DNA from: an uncultured Pseudomonadota bacterium
GTDB taxonomy: Bacteria > Pseudomonadota > Alphaproteobacteria > Rs-D84
Length of the DNA stretch: 52,563 nucleotides
Assembly: GCA_946613885.1 (NCBI GenBank)
Contig: CAMOGA010000008.1
Coordinates: 1-52,563, forward strand
Direction of reading: 5' to 3'
Shown here: in pieces, positions 25,959 through 34,141 of the stretch
How the letters are laid out: each line of letters begins with the position of its first letter
How positions within the stretch are numbered: the first letter of the stretch is position 1
Notes under the pieces: model-generated
The model's database searches: none
What the model saw: only the letters and a program-made list of their open reading frames with translations
Told to the model about the DNA's origin: nothing
Program-made: the position numbers and the translations under genes

Positions 25959-26243
25959 ATGACACATGATGAATTATGGGGTGCTATTTGTAATCTGGCC
26001 GATAAATTTAATATCTCTTGTTCAAAACTAGCAAAAATATCCGGTTTAGATCCAACAACTTTTAATCACAGCAAATACACCTTTGCCAACGGGCAACCAC
26101 GATGGTTAAGCACTTATACAATTTCACGCGTTATGGATGCAACAGGGATTACTTTGGCAGAATTTGCTAAATTTTTACCATCTGATACACACGAACATCC
26201 TAAATATCATTTTCCACAACATAAAACCATGACAACAAAATAA
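25959..26243 (+). CDS. HTH-only protein of S24-repressor type (paralogue 2)
   Basis: 94 aa, RBS AAAGGAG. About half identical to paralogue 1 across the HTH (ELWGAICNLA, CSKLAKISGLDPTTFNHSK, GQPRWLSTYTISRVMDATG, LAEFAKFLP), with a different His-rich tail (HEHPKYHFPQH). Again no S24 peptidase domain. The recognition-helix region (DPTTFNHSKYTFANG against DPTTFNRSKRWSKHG) differs, so the two may bind related but distinct sites. Each seems separately transcribed. Confidence 0.85.
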   Translation: MTHDELWGAICNLADKFNISCSKLAKISGLDPTTFNHSKYTFANGQPRWLSTYTISRVMDATGITLAEFAKFLPSDTHEHPKYHFPQHKTMTTK

Positions 26244-26275
26244 AAAAAACATCCGCTTAATTGCGGATGTTTCCT
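26242..26275. terminator. Terminator between HTH gene 2 and dnaA
   Basis: AAACATCCGC/GCGGATGTT stem (26247-26256, 26263-26271), loop TTAATT. Strong U-run on the minus strand for dnaA, weaker on plus. Confidence 0.8.
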
Positions 26276-26306
26276 CTCCCTTCTGTTCATGTGAACAAAA
26301 CTTGTT

Positions 26307-27578
26307 TTATTTACATAATTTTACCATTTCATCAATTTCAGCATTTAAAATTAAATCAGATGATTTTTGTTTTTCAATTTGATTTAATGCGTATACAACA
26401 CTTGCATGATCACGGCCGCCACAAACATTCCCGATTTCTGTCAAAGATAAATTTGTTGCACATTTTAATGCAGCCATCATTATTTGACGTGCGCGTGTTA
26501 AACGACGTGTACGTGAATTACCACAAATTTCATCAAAAGATATCGCCATTTTTTCACACATTGTTTTTACCATAGCAATTGGTGTTTTATTCTTAGATAA
26601 CATATCACCCAACAAACGTGCCGCCACATCCATATTTACATGTTCACCCATCAATTCTGTATATGTATTAATTTTATTTATTATACCATTTACCACGTGC
26701 CCATTTTGCGTAATCTGTTTTGACAATTCATTTGCAACGTCTGTATCAACCCCAGATTTAATTAACATAGAACGACGAACAAATGCATTTGGCGCAACAA
26801 TATCTACAACCAAACCAGATGCAAACAATGATTGAATACGTTTATCAAAACCGCCCAGAGCATTTGGTGCACCATTTGCAGTCAACACAATATTTTTACC
26901 AGCATTTTTTAAATCAATCATTAATTGAGTAAATTCATCACAACTGGCACGTTTACCCGCCAATGCACAAACATCATCCAATATAAACAAATCACATTTA
27001 CGACAGAAATCTTTAAAAGAAAATATCGTTTTATCACGCAATGCACGCGCAAAATCAGAAACAAATTGACCACCACTCATTTTAACAACACGCATATTTG
27101 TCGTATTGCAAATACAATCCACTAATAAAGATTTTCCAGAGCCATTTGCACCGTGAATAAATAATTGTGAAAACGAAGCATTTCCCATCGCCATTTTTTT
27201 ACATGCCGCAACCGCAAACATATTTTCATCACAACATATAAAATCTGAAAAACCGTTATTTTGTGTTGTTTGCGTTTTATTTGGTGTGTATTCACAAACA
27301 ACATTGTCATTTGCCAGATTAACAGCATTATTTACCACACCAGCACATATATTAATATTTAAAGAAAAATCCGCCGCTATGTCTGTCAGGATTTTTCCAT
27401 ATTGATTTTTAACATAATCGGCGGTGAATTGATTTTGCGCAACAAGATTCAAACAATTTTGGCATACATCTGTTTTCATTGGTGCAATCCAGGTCGTAAA
27501 TGCCGCAGAATCTATCTTGGATGCAATTGCGTCCATTATTGATTCCATGTTTATTTTTTTTGTTGCTATTGCTTGCAT
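26307..27578 (-). CDS. dnaA: DnaA, replication initiator (divergent AAA+ domain)
   Basis: 423 aa; RBS AAAGGAG 8 nt before ATG 27578. Domain I (~11-70, FTTWIAPM...FTADYV), a short linker, AAA+ domain III (~115-330) and domain IV (~335-423) with the DnaA-box signature GGRDHASVVYA (388-398) and the SRTRRLTRARQ helix. Walker A is GANGSGKS (143-150) and Walker B FILDD (198-202). Compared with E. coli DnaA, the arginine-finger position (SRF, R285) is Leu251 and the sensor II arginine (R334) appears as His294, while box VII Arg (R281) is kept as Arg247. DNA binding should therefore be preserved, but ATP sensing and hydrolysis may not be. dnaN is not adjacent. Identity as DnaA is firm; whether it is the cell's sole initiator is not known. 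Confidence 0.9.
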   Translation of the reverse strand: MQAIATKKINMESIMDAIASKIDSAAFTTWIAPMKTDVCQNCLNLVAQNQFTADYVKNQYGKILTDIAADFSLNINICAGVVNNAVNLANDNVVCEYTPNKTQTTQNNGFSDFICCDENMFAVAACKKMAMGNASFSQLFIHGANGSGKSLLVDCICNTTNMRVVKMSGGQFVSDFARALRDKTIFSFKDFCRKCDLFILDDVCALAGKRASCDEFTQLMIDLKNAGKNIVLTANGAPNALGGFDKRIQSLFASGLVVDIVAPNAFVRRSMLIKSGVDTDVANELSKQITQNGHVVNGIINKINTYTELMGEHVNMDVAARLLGDMLSKNKTPIAMVKTMCEKMAISFDEICGNSRTRRLTRARQIMMAALKCATNLSLTEIGNVCGGRDHASVVYALNQIEKQKSSDLILNAEIDEMVKLCK

Positions 27579-27702
27579 GACGTTTGCTCCTTTTTCCTTC
27601 CAACAAACGAGTTGCCTGTCGGCAGTTTTATTTTATAAAACCACCCTACGCAAAAATACCATTTTGATATCCATGCGCATCCTACGTTTTCTCTCGCTTG
27701 GT

Positions 27703-27720
27703 GATTGATATGTATCAATC
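27703..27720. repeat. 18-bp perfect palindrome in the dnaA leader
   Basis: GATTGATA-TG-TATCAATC, about 10-25 nt downstream of the expected dnaA transcription start. Operator-like. Confidence 0.7.
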
Positions 27721-27736
27721 GTTTGGATGATTACAA

Positions 27737-27765
27737 TTTATAAGATTAATTTCAGTTTTCAACAA
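27737..27765 (-). promoter_or_regulatory. Probable dnaA promoter
   Basis: On the minus strand TTGTTG (27765-27760), 17-bp spacer, TATAAA (27742-27737). No TTATCCACA-type DnaA boxes are obvious by eye in the 284-bp spacer. Confidence 0.45.
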
Positions 27766-27833
27766 AATGTTAAATCTTTTTTAACGATTTACATTTTGAC
27801 AACGATTCGTTTTTTTCTTGGTTTTTCAACGTT

Positions 27834-27854
27834 TGTATATACACTGTATATACA
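27834..27854. repeat. Tandem palindromic 10-mers downstream of dprA
   Basis: TGTATATACA, itself a palindrome, occurs twice with one C between (27834-27843, 27845-27854). It lies just after the dprA stop and upstream of the dnaA promoter. Confidence 0.7.
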
Positions 27855-27862
27855 TAAAAAAA

Positions 27863-28870
27863 TCAATTTAAAACGTATCCTCCATCTTGTTTTCTGATTA
27901 AACCTTGTAATTCCAAGATGACTAAATCGGCTTTGATTTCCGAAATACTTTTTTTGACAATATTTGCCAATACAGATTCTGACACCGGGATCATACCCAA
28001 CGCATCCAAAATTTCATTTCTGGGTGTATGATTTTTTTTATTTTTTTTCGATTCATCATCAAAAAAATCTGTTATGGACATACATAATGTTGCCTGATTG
28101 TTTTTAATTAAATAATTTGGCCCTGCACTTCGTGGGTCTTTTGGATGTCCTGGCACCGCAAACACGCGTTTTCCGTATTCAATTGCGAATCGCGCGGTGG
28201 TCATACTGCCCGATTTCATGTCTGCTTCGCTTAAAATCAAAAATTCAGACAAACCTGCAACCCATCGATTTCTTTGAACAAAATTAGTGGCTTTGGGTTG
28301 AAAACCCACAGGCATTTCACTGATTACCACACCACGTTCCAATATTTCATAATATAACGATTCGTTTTCCAATGGCCATATATAATCCACCCCACCAGCC
28401 AACACAGCAATTGTTTGTGTATTACCATTTGCTTTCAATGCGCCACGATGTGCCGATGCATCTGTTCCCATCGCCATTCCAGATACAATTGCATATTCAT
28501 GTTCAGCAAAACTTTGTGCCAATTCTGACACAAATTCCATACCAGATGCAGTTGAATGACGTGTTCCAACAATTGCCACAGATTTTTTAGACAATGTATC
28601 AATATTACCACGGGCACAAATTATAATTGGATGATTTTTTATATTTAATAAATTTTTTGGATACCGCGAATCGTTATCACAAATATATTCAATCCCCATA
28701 TTATATGCCATATCCATTTCTTGTTTTATACAATCGATAAACACGTTATCTGGATGTAAAAAATCCAACACCGCATCATCGTTACCATATTCGGCAATTA
28801 ATGCAGCATATCTGGCGGGTCCAACACCCTGTGTTCGTAATATCAACAATTTTTTTAATAAATCATCCAT
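27863..28870 (-). CDS. dprA: DprA/Smf, single-strand DNA-binding RecA loader
   Basis: 335-aa protein that in competent bacteria shields incoming ssDNA and loads RecA. ATG 28870 is used because the longer frame runs through the upstream gene's terminator hairpin. An N-terminal SAM/HhH-like region (LLILRTQGVGPARYAAL) is followed by the Rossmann-fold DprA core with IVGTRHST, VSGMAMGTDASAHRGAL, AVLAGGVDYIWP and SEMPVGFQPK. A C-terminal winged helix (~275-335) ends it. No Shine-Dalgarno: the start lies right after the terminator. Together with type IVb pilus parts this hints at a DNA-uptake ability but does not prove it. Confidence 0.94.
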   Translation of the reverse strand: MDDLLKKLLILRTQGVGPARYAALIAEYGNDDAVLDFLHPDNVFIDCIKQEMDMAYNMGIEYICDNDSRYPKNLLNIKNHPIIICARGNIDTLSKKSVAIVGTRHSTASGMEFVSELAQSFAEHEYAIVSGMAMGTDASAHRGALKANGNTQTIAVLAGGVDYIWPLENESLYYEILERGVVISEMPVGFQPKATNFVQRNRWVAGLSEFLILSEADMKSGSMTTARFAIEYGKRVFAVPGHPKDPRSAGPNYLIKNNQATLCMSITDFFDDESKKNKKNHTPRNEILDALGMIPVSESVLANIVKKSISEIKADLVILELQGLIRKQDGGYVLN

Positions 28871-28873
28871 AAC

Positions 28874-28907
28874 AAAAAAGATTGTAGATGAAACCACAAT
28901 CTTTTTT
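28874..28907 (-). terminator. Terminator after the 28929-29459 gene
   Basis: AAAAAAGATTGT/ACAATCTTTTTT, loop 28886-28895, U-run on the minus strand ending only a few nt before the dprA start. Confidence 0.8.
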
Positions 28908-28928
28908 AAGTAAAAAATTCACAAACAG

Positions 28929-29459
28929 TTAATCTTCTACCCAGATATAAACCCAACCCTCAGGCGCGTTTTTACCACGGATTTGTTTTGGATCGGCCGT
29001 ACTAATTGACCAGATACGTGGATCATCAACGGATTCTACTGCTTCTATAAATTCATTATTATTATAAACTTCGTTTTTATCATAATAATTATTTGATACC
29101 TGTTCCATGACATTATTGACAATTGCATCTGTATCAACCTCAGTATTTATAACTGTGTTACCACCTGTTGGTCTTAATGTCACAACATTACTATAATTAC
29201 CCTTGATTCCAGTCACCGCAGGAAATCTTGATTCAGAATCGGTTTTGTTGGATGATATGGTTGCCGTTTTAGTTTTTGGGCGAACCGTTCCAATACGGGA
29301 AGTCGACACTGCAGCCGCAGCACTTGACGATTTCGCAGGCATTGCCTTGGTTGGCGCTGTATTATTTCCAGATGGCTGATTTCCCAACACGCGCACAGAT
29401 GGTGCAGCAACCGCCATCATTGGAACACATAACAACAATAAAACCAAATATTTTTTCAT
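28929..29459 (-). CDS. Secreted protein of unknown function
   Basis: 176 aa with a signal peptide (MKKYLVLLLLCVPMMAVAA) and a low-complexity Ser/Ala/Thr/Lys region (~25-75). A more ordered C-terminal part follows, with a helix around IVNNVMEQVSNNYYDKNEVYNN and a WVYIWVED end. RBS GGGGGATAAA. No family recognised. Twelve nt after the stop of the next secreted protein, so a two-gene operon ended by the terminator at 28874. The tail WSISTADPKQIRGKNAPEG resembles minor pilus or surface factors only vaguely. Confidence 0.75.
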   Translation of the reverse strand: MKKYLVLLLLCVPMMAVAAPSVRVLGNQPSGNNTAPTKAMPAKSSSAAAAVSTSRIGTVRPKTKTATISSNKTDSESRFPAVTGIKGNYSNVVTLRPTGGNTVINTEVDTDAIVNNVMEQVSNNYYDKNEVYNNNEFIEAVESVDDPRIWSISTADPKQIRGKNAPEGWVYIWVED

Positions 29460-29470
29460 TTTATCCCCCG

Positions 29471-30277
29471 TTAATTATTTTTTATAAAATTCTGTTCATC
29501 GGTTTCAAAACCAGAAAAATCTTGTGCTTTTTTAACCAATCCAATTGCATCAACAACTTCTTGATATTTTGCAGAATTGGTTGTTTTTAAATATTCCATA
29601 TATGATTTATATGTGGTCATTTTATCAGCTTTTTGACCCTGAACCTTGCCACCGATAAGTTTGTTTCCAAACAATTCCATTGCACCGACACCGACACCAG
29701 CACCACCAACACTAGCAGCCACGACACCGCCGATTCTGTTGCCTTTGCGGGCATCCAAAATGCGTTGCTCGATTTCTTTGGCATTTGCCCATGAACCACA
29801 TTCTATTGTTTCACCCCACATAAAATATTTGGCAGGAACATCCGACACAGACACACGTGATGCATCGTCAGATTTTAATTCAACACGTACAAAACAAACA
29901 TTATTTTGCGGATTATCAACATCTTCTGTCATGGTCGCATAATTTGACGTGTCGCTGTAACGAGATGCCCACACAAATGTGTTTCCGATACCAATATTAT
30001 TATTGATACATGCGTTACGTTCTGCTTCGCGTCTGTCAATTTCTTCTGTGACAGTAACATCTGTTGCGGTATTACCAGGCAAATTTGCACCAGTATTTAT
30101 TTGATTAATTGATGCAGTACTTGCCAAATTCGCGCCAGCATTCAATTGATTAACCGATGCAGTTTGACGTGGTGCAGACATAATCATTTTTCCAGCCATT
30201 GTGGCACGTCCAGCCGGTGCAGCATTTGCGCCAAAAATCACCACAGACAAAACCAACGCAGAAACAAATGGTTTCAT
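29471..30277 (-). CDS. Secreted protein with short repeats, unknown function
   Basis: 268 aa from ATG 30277 (MKPFVSALVLSVVIFGANAA signal), RBS AAAGGAG. The first ~60 residues after cleavage contain near-repeats (SVNQLNAGANLAST, SINQINTGANLPGN). A middle domain with paired Cys and a Gly-rich hydrophobic helix (GGVVAASVGGAGVGVGAMELFG, ~170-192) looks membrane-inserting. The C-terminal 60 aa are charged and helical. Operon partner of 28929-29459. Could belong to the pilus apparatus three genes away, but there is no motif. Confidence 0.75.
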   Translation of the reverse strand: MKPFVSALVLSVVIFGANAAPAGRATMAGKMIMSAPRQTASVNQLNAGANLASTASINQINTGANLPGNTATDVTVTEEIDRREAERNACINNNIGIGNTFVWASRYSDTSNYATMTEDVDNPQNNVCFVRVELKSDDASRVSVSDVPAKYFMWGETIECGSWANAKEIEQRILDARKGNRIGGVVAASVGGAGVGVGAMELFGNKLIGGKVQGQKADKMTTYKSYMEYLKTTNSAKYQEVVDAIGLVKKAQDFSGFETDEQNFIKNN

Positions 30278-30352
30278 ACAACAACTCCTTTCTTTACAGG
30301 ATATTATATCATAAAAAAGAGATAAAAACAAATTATAAATACAGAAAAAATA

Positions 30353-30940
30353 TTATTTCTTCCATTTCCATTGTATTTTGGATTCTGTGCCATGTATCAA
30401 GCGATAAATATTTTCACGATGCCGCAAAAAACACAATAATGCAATCGCACTGAAAGCCAACCCAACACCAATACCTGTGACAAAACCGAATATCGGTATT
30501 AAACAAAATACAACCGTTGCGCCCAACGAAGAAAAACCGGTTCCCAACGCAACAATCAACCATTCAATTCCACATATTATAAATAAAATCGGATTTATGG
30601 CCAACATTACCCCAAACAATGCAGATATGCCCTTGCCGCCATGAAACCGCAACCACACTGGAAAACAATGTCCAATAATTGCGATAAATCCGCACCATGC
30701 GGCAAAAACCTCACCAGATACATACCGACCAATTAAAACAGCAACTATTGCCTTGGCCATATCCATCAACCAAACCAATCCTGCGATACGTAATCCGCCA
30801 ACACGCATAACGTTTGTTGCACCGATATTTCCAGATCCGACACGTCTGATGTCGCCTTTGTTAAATATCTTGGCAATAATTAAACCGAACGGTATTGAAC
30901 CCAATAAATAAGAAATTATTATTGAAAAAAGATAAATCAT
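30353..30940 (-). CDS. plsY: PlsY, acyl-phosphate:glycerol-3-phosphate acyltransferase
   Basis: 195-aa inner-membrane enzyme for the first acylation in phospholipid synthesis using acyl-phosphate. ATG 30940 with AAGGAAAA before it. The three PlsY motifs are seen: GSIPFGLIIAK, SGNIGATNVMRVGG, and HGGKGISALFG, with HCFPVWLRF between. Five or so TM segments. Divergent from rpsT. Its cytoplasmic partner plsX is not in the window; plsC is at 5.9 kb. Confidence 0.95.
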   Translation of the reverse strand: MIYLFSIIISYLLGSIPFGLIIAKIFNKGDIRRVGSGNIGATNVMRVGGLRIAGLVWLMDMAKAIVAVLIGRYVSGEVFAAWCGFIAIIGHCFPVWLRFHGGKGISALFGVMLAINPILFIICGIEWLIVALGTGFSSLGATVVFCLIPIFGFVTGIGVGLAFSAIALLCFLRHRENIYRLIHGTESKIQWKWKK

Positions 30941-30950
30941 ATTATTTTCC

Positions 30951-30978
30951 TTGATTTTGTGTTTGTTTTTTATACAAT
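30951..30978 (+). promoter_or_regulatory. Probable rpsT promoter
   Basis: TTGATT (30951-30956), 16-bp spacer, TACAAT (30973-30978), about 35 nt before the GTG start. Confidence 0.5.
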
Positions 30979-31013
30979 AACATAAAACCATTTAAAAATA
31001 AAAGGAAAATAAA

Positions 31014-31274
31014 GTGGCAAATCATAAATCATGTAAAAAAAGAATTTTGGTCACAGCCAAAAAGAACGAAATCAACACTGCGCGTCGCAGTGCTGTGAAA
31101 ACAGCAACCAAGAAAGCATTGACAGCAATTGAATCAGGCGATAAAAATGCCGCGATTACTGCTGCACGTGCTGCAGAAAGCAAAATCATGAAGGCAGCCG
31201 GCAAAACAATGCCTAAGAAGACCGCTGCACGCAAGGTTTCTAGATTGGCAAAGAAAGTCGCCAAAATTGCATAA
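31014..31274 (+). CDS. rpsT: 30S ribosomal protein S20
   Basis: 86-aa basic protein binding 16S rRNA at the bottom of the small subunit. Starts with GTG, read as Met, after AAAGGAAAA. The sequence ANHKSCKKRI, RRSAVKTATKKAL and the Ala/Lys-rich C-terminus KTAARKVSRLAKKVAKIA are standard S20. Monocistronic with a strong terminator. GTG start for S20 may reflect autogenous control as in E. coli (UUG there). Confidence 0.97.
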   Translation: MANHKSCKKRILVTAKKNEINTARRSAVKTATKKALTAIESGDKNAAITAARAAESKIMKAAGKTMPKKTAARKVSRLAKKVAKIA

Positions 31275-31290
31275 ATAAAAAAGTTTGTAC

Positions 31291-31324
31291 AAACATACCG
31301 CCCAATCGGGCGGTGTGTTTTTAT
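31291..31324 (+). terminator. rpsT terminator
   Basis: 13-bp stem (31291-31303 with 31308-31320, one G-U) around loop AATC, then T-run. Confidence 0.88.
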
Positions 31325-31355
31325 TTGCACATCATATTTTACAGTTTCAAAAAAG

Positions 31356-31387
31356 GAAAAACGTCCGCAAACACGGACGTTTTTTTC
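31356..31387 (-). terminator. Terminator of the pilus operon
   Basis: AAACGTCCG/CGGACGTTT with loop CAAACA, flanked by A/T runs; 13 nt after the secretin stop on the minus strand. Confidence 0.85.
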
Positions 31388-31399
31388 TTATAAATTATA

Positions 31400-33031
31400 T
31401 TAATTCAATGGTGCGCCCCAATGTTGTTGGATACTGCGTTCTGCATCCATCGGGCTGACCAGAACCTGAGGCGTTAAGATAACAACCAAAACCTCACGCG
31501 AAGCCGCGGTATCACGGGACCCAGACAATGCCATAAAGTCAGCATCACCCAAACCATAACGTGTATCATTATTCTTCTGTTTTTCAAATCCTGATACAAC
31601 CAACATTTGTCCAGATTCCATAATAACTTCCTGCATAAATGAACGTTCTTCCACCTCTGGTAATTGTAATGTGACTGCACCAATTGTTTGCGTTGACATT
31701 TTCAGCAATTCACGCACAGACATTCTGAACAACAATAATATTTTTCCATTTTCCAGAACGTTTGGTAATAACTGCATTGAAAAACCTGTTTCTAAATCAT
31801 CCTGATCCACAGTACTGGATTCCACTGTTGTAAATGTACGTGATTCAAAACGTTTGATATATCCGGTTGTTTTTGTATTTGTCACCGGTGCAACACGATT
31901 ATTGCGTGTCGTGACACCAACGTTTGTGACCAATGAAACCTTACCCTGCTTTGCCAGTGCCTCAATCAATGCGTTTGTGCCGGCAACACGCGCCATAGAA
32001 CCATTATTTATTTGATCGTTTGTATATGCACCATCAACAACATTGCCGGATGCATCCAAATGCGTTGCACCTGTTAATGCAGATAACGTATTTGATAACA
32101 CCGCAACATTCATAGAAGATGTTTCGGTTGATGCCAAATTATTCTTAGGATTTGCAACAATATTCAAACCAGATGCAGAATTAATCGCCGCAGCCAAATT
32201 CAACCCAAATGCCGATTCATTAGACAAAGAAACCTGTAAAACCTTAACATCTATTGTTACCAATTGTGACAAACGTTTATTCTGTTTTGCAATATAATCA
32301 CCGACACGTGTCAACACAGATGGTGATGCGGTGACTGTTATTGTTCCCAAACTGCGCGATACTGTAAATTGCGCATTTTTAGAATTATTAATAATTGAAT
32401 TTATTGTAGATTCAACCTCGTCCCATTCTTTTAGTGTAGATTCCAAAGACACCTGGTTTCCGGTATCTGTCTGGATAGAAGATTGATACGAAACATCTGT
32501 TCCCAGCGCATACAGAGTATATGTACGGGTTTCTGTTTCATAAAAAACGATTGAATCTTTATCGTAATACCACAACAAATCCAAATCAGTTGCAATCTGA
32601 GATAACAAACCAGACAATTTTCCAGTATATGCAACATCAACTGTTTTTCTTAATTTATCACTGTCTATTTGGCTGTCTATTTTCACAGGGATTCCAGTTA
32701 TTGAATTAATATCGTTTGCCAACACCTGTAATGTGACCGGTTCACTTAATAACATTGTGATACCTGTATCTGTTTCAAATTTAGCAGGCAATTTGTTTTT
32801 GTGTTCTAATAATGTTGATTTATTTCCCAACCAAACACCTTCGGACGTGGACACGGTATCACCACTAGCAATCTTTGCACGTGGATTTTTTGCCATTTCA
32901 AATGCCTCATACGCGTTAACAAAATTTTGATCCACCGTTGCAGATACCTTGGCAGATTCACGCATTGTGCATCCAGACAAAACCGACACAAAAATCAATC
33001 CTATTAAACATGTATTAAAATTGGTTTTCAT
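31400..33031 (-). CDS. pilN: PilN-type secretin lipoprotein of a type IVb pilus
   Basis: 543-aa outer-membrane channel candidate for pilus exit. Lipobox LSGC with Cys21. N-terminal STN/N0-like region (~100-165), then an N1-type domain (~215-260, FTVSRSLGTITVTASPSVLTRV). The secretin core (~265-540) has VTIDVKVLQVSLSNESAFG, LEALAKQGKVSLVTN-like and the VPVE-like region LPEVEERSFMQEVIMESGQMLVV. It matches R64 PilN/TcpC-type secretins, which are lipoproteins. It follows pilL by 25 nt. The ATPase, inner-membrane and prepilin-peptidase genes expected for a complete pilus are not in this window. Confidence 0.9.
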   Translation of the reverse strand: MKTNFNTCLIGLIFVSVLSGCTMRESAKVSATVDQNFVNAYEAFEMAKNPRAKIASGDTVSTSEGVWLGNKSTLLEHKNKLPAKFETDTGITMLLSEPVTLQVLANDINSITGIPVKIDSQIDSDKLRKTVDVAYTGKLSGLLSQIATDLDLLWYYDKDSIVFYETETRTYTLYALGTDVSYQSSIQTDTGNQVSLESTLKEWDEVESTINSIINNSKNAQFTVSRSLGTITVTASPSVLTRVGDYIAKQNKRLSQLVTIDVKVLQVSLSNESAFGLNLAAAINSASGLNIVANPKNNLASTETSSMNVAVLSNTLSALTGATHLDASGNVVDGAYTNDQINNGSMARVAGTNALIEALAKQGKVSLVTNVGVTTRNNRVAPVTNTKTTGYIKRFESRTFTTVESSTVDQDDLETGFSMQLLPNVLENGKILLLFRMSVRELLKMSTQTIGAVTLQLPEVEERSFMQEVIMESGQMLVVSGFEKQKNNDTRYGLGDADFMALSGSRDTAASREVLVVILTPQVLVSPMDAERSIQQHWGAPLN

Positions 33032-33056
33032 ATTTTCCCCCGTCCCCTGATGTTAT

Positions 33057-33968
33057 TTATTCTTCCGAAGTTGATACAACCACTACACGATTACCCTTGT
33101 AAAATCTAGCATAAGGAATCGGTGTTGCGCGACCAAAATTACGAACCAACGCAGATGCCACATCCATAAAGCGTCCTTTGAACACAGCACTGGCCTCTAT
33201 CGGATATTCCCGCGATGTTGTCCAAACCAAATCCCAACCCGCACCATCACACCATGATTGTAAAACCTCACGCAGGGTTTGACCTTCGACCACAACCCAT
33301 GAACGAACCTGATCTTGAATCTCACCGCTGACATCTTCGTCAACGTATTCATTTACAGATATTTCCGTTTCACCATTGACACCCGATGTGGAATTGCAAG
33401 TTTTATCTGGCACAAATCCGGCACGCTGAGCAAACATAGCATAAGAATCAGATTGTGCATTGCAATTTTTACGTGGACTGCGCGACATAGCCAAAACCGT
33501 GCCACCATCATCCTCCATCATTTCACGACGCATCAATGGCATTTCTGTATTATCTGCACATTCATATTCAAATCCCGCAGGAACCATTATTCCATTTGAT
33601 ATATTCGGCCCACCAGTCCATCCTGTGCCAGATGTATTTACGTTATTTTGTATTACCAATCCAGAACCACTGCGCGCAACAAGTGTGTTGCTGTTTTCAC
33701 ATCCCGGTTCACCACACGCAATTTCAACATCCGCATCAGAGCCCGCCAATGGCCACGTAGGAACATCTTGTTCCACCACAGGGTCAGAATATTCTTCGTA
33801 ATATTCCTGGTACTGTTCGGGTTCATATTGTTGTTCAACAACCTGTTCTGTCACACGTTCGGTTCGATCGCCGAACACAGCAGACGTGACAGATTGTGGA
33901 ATATTTTCGGCAAATGCGCCACCAGTAAACATTGTTATTGTTGTAAAAATACAAATTTTACGGAACAT
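33057..33968 (-). CDS. PilL/TcpQ-like pilus assembly protein
   Basis: 303 aa with signal peptide (MFRKICIFTTITMFTGGAFA). An acidic, Glu/Tyr-rich N-terminal region (QYEPEQYQEYYEEY) is followed by a Cys-containing middle. The C-terminal ~85 aa match the TcpQ/PilL domain: WVVVEGQTLREVLQSWCDGAGW, ASAVFKGRFMDVASALV, and a final strand RVVVVSTS. TcpQ stabilises and localises the TcpC secretin, consistent with the adjacent secretin gene. RBS AAAGGAAA. Strong promoter TTGCAC-N17-TATAAT upstream. Confidence 0.88.
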   Translation of the reverse strand: MFRKICIFTTITMFTGGAFAENIPQSVTSAVFGDRTERVTEQVVEQQYEPEQYQEYYEEYSDPVVEQDVPTWPLAGSDADVEIACGEPGCENSNTLVARSGSGLVIQNNVNTSGTGWTGGPNISNGIMVPAGFEYECADNTEMPLMRREMMEDDGGTVLAMSRSPRKNCNAQSDSYAMFAQRAGFVPDKTCNSTSGVNGETEISVNEYVDEDVSGEIQDQVRSWVVVEGQTLREVLQSWCDGAGWDLVWTTSREYPIEASAVFKGRFMDVASALVRNFGRATPIPYARFYKGNRVVVVSTSEE

Positions 33969-34000
33969 ATTTTTTCCTTTCCTTTCTTTTATTACATATT

Positions 34001-34029
34001 ATTATATCAATTCGACCGAATCTGTGCAA
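34001..34029 (-). promoter_or_regulatory. Promoter of the pilL-pilN operon
   Basis: TTGCAC (34029-34024), 17-bp spacer, TATAAT (34006-34001), 33 nt before the start codon. Confidence 0.6.
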
Positions 34030-34141
34030 GGGTTAAAAACGCAAAAAGTAAAAAAAATATAAACCTAATAAAAAATCGCACGAATCGGTAAAATATGATA
34101 TACTGAATTGCGCAATATAATAAACAAACAGGACAAAAAAT

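Noticed and set aside
25440..26250. A prophage remnant around the HTH twins
   Set aside because: Only two small HTH genes are present; no integrase, capsid, lysis or att-like repeats are seen nearby.
28871..28897. N-terminal extension of dprA
   Set aside because: These codons come from the upstream gene's terminator hairpin.
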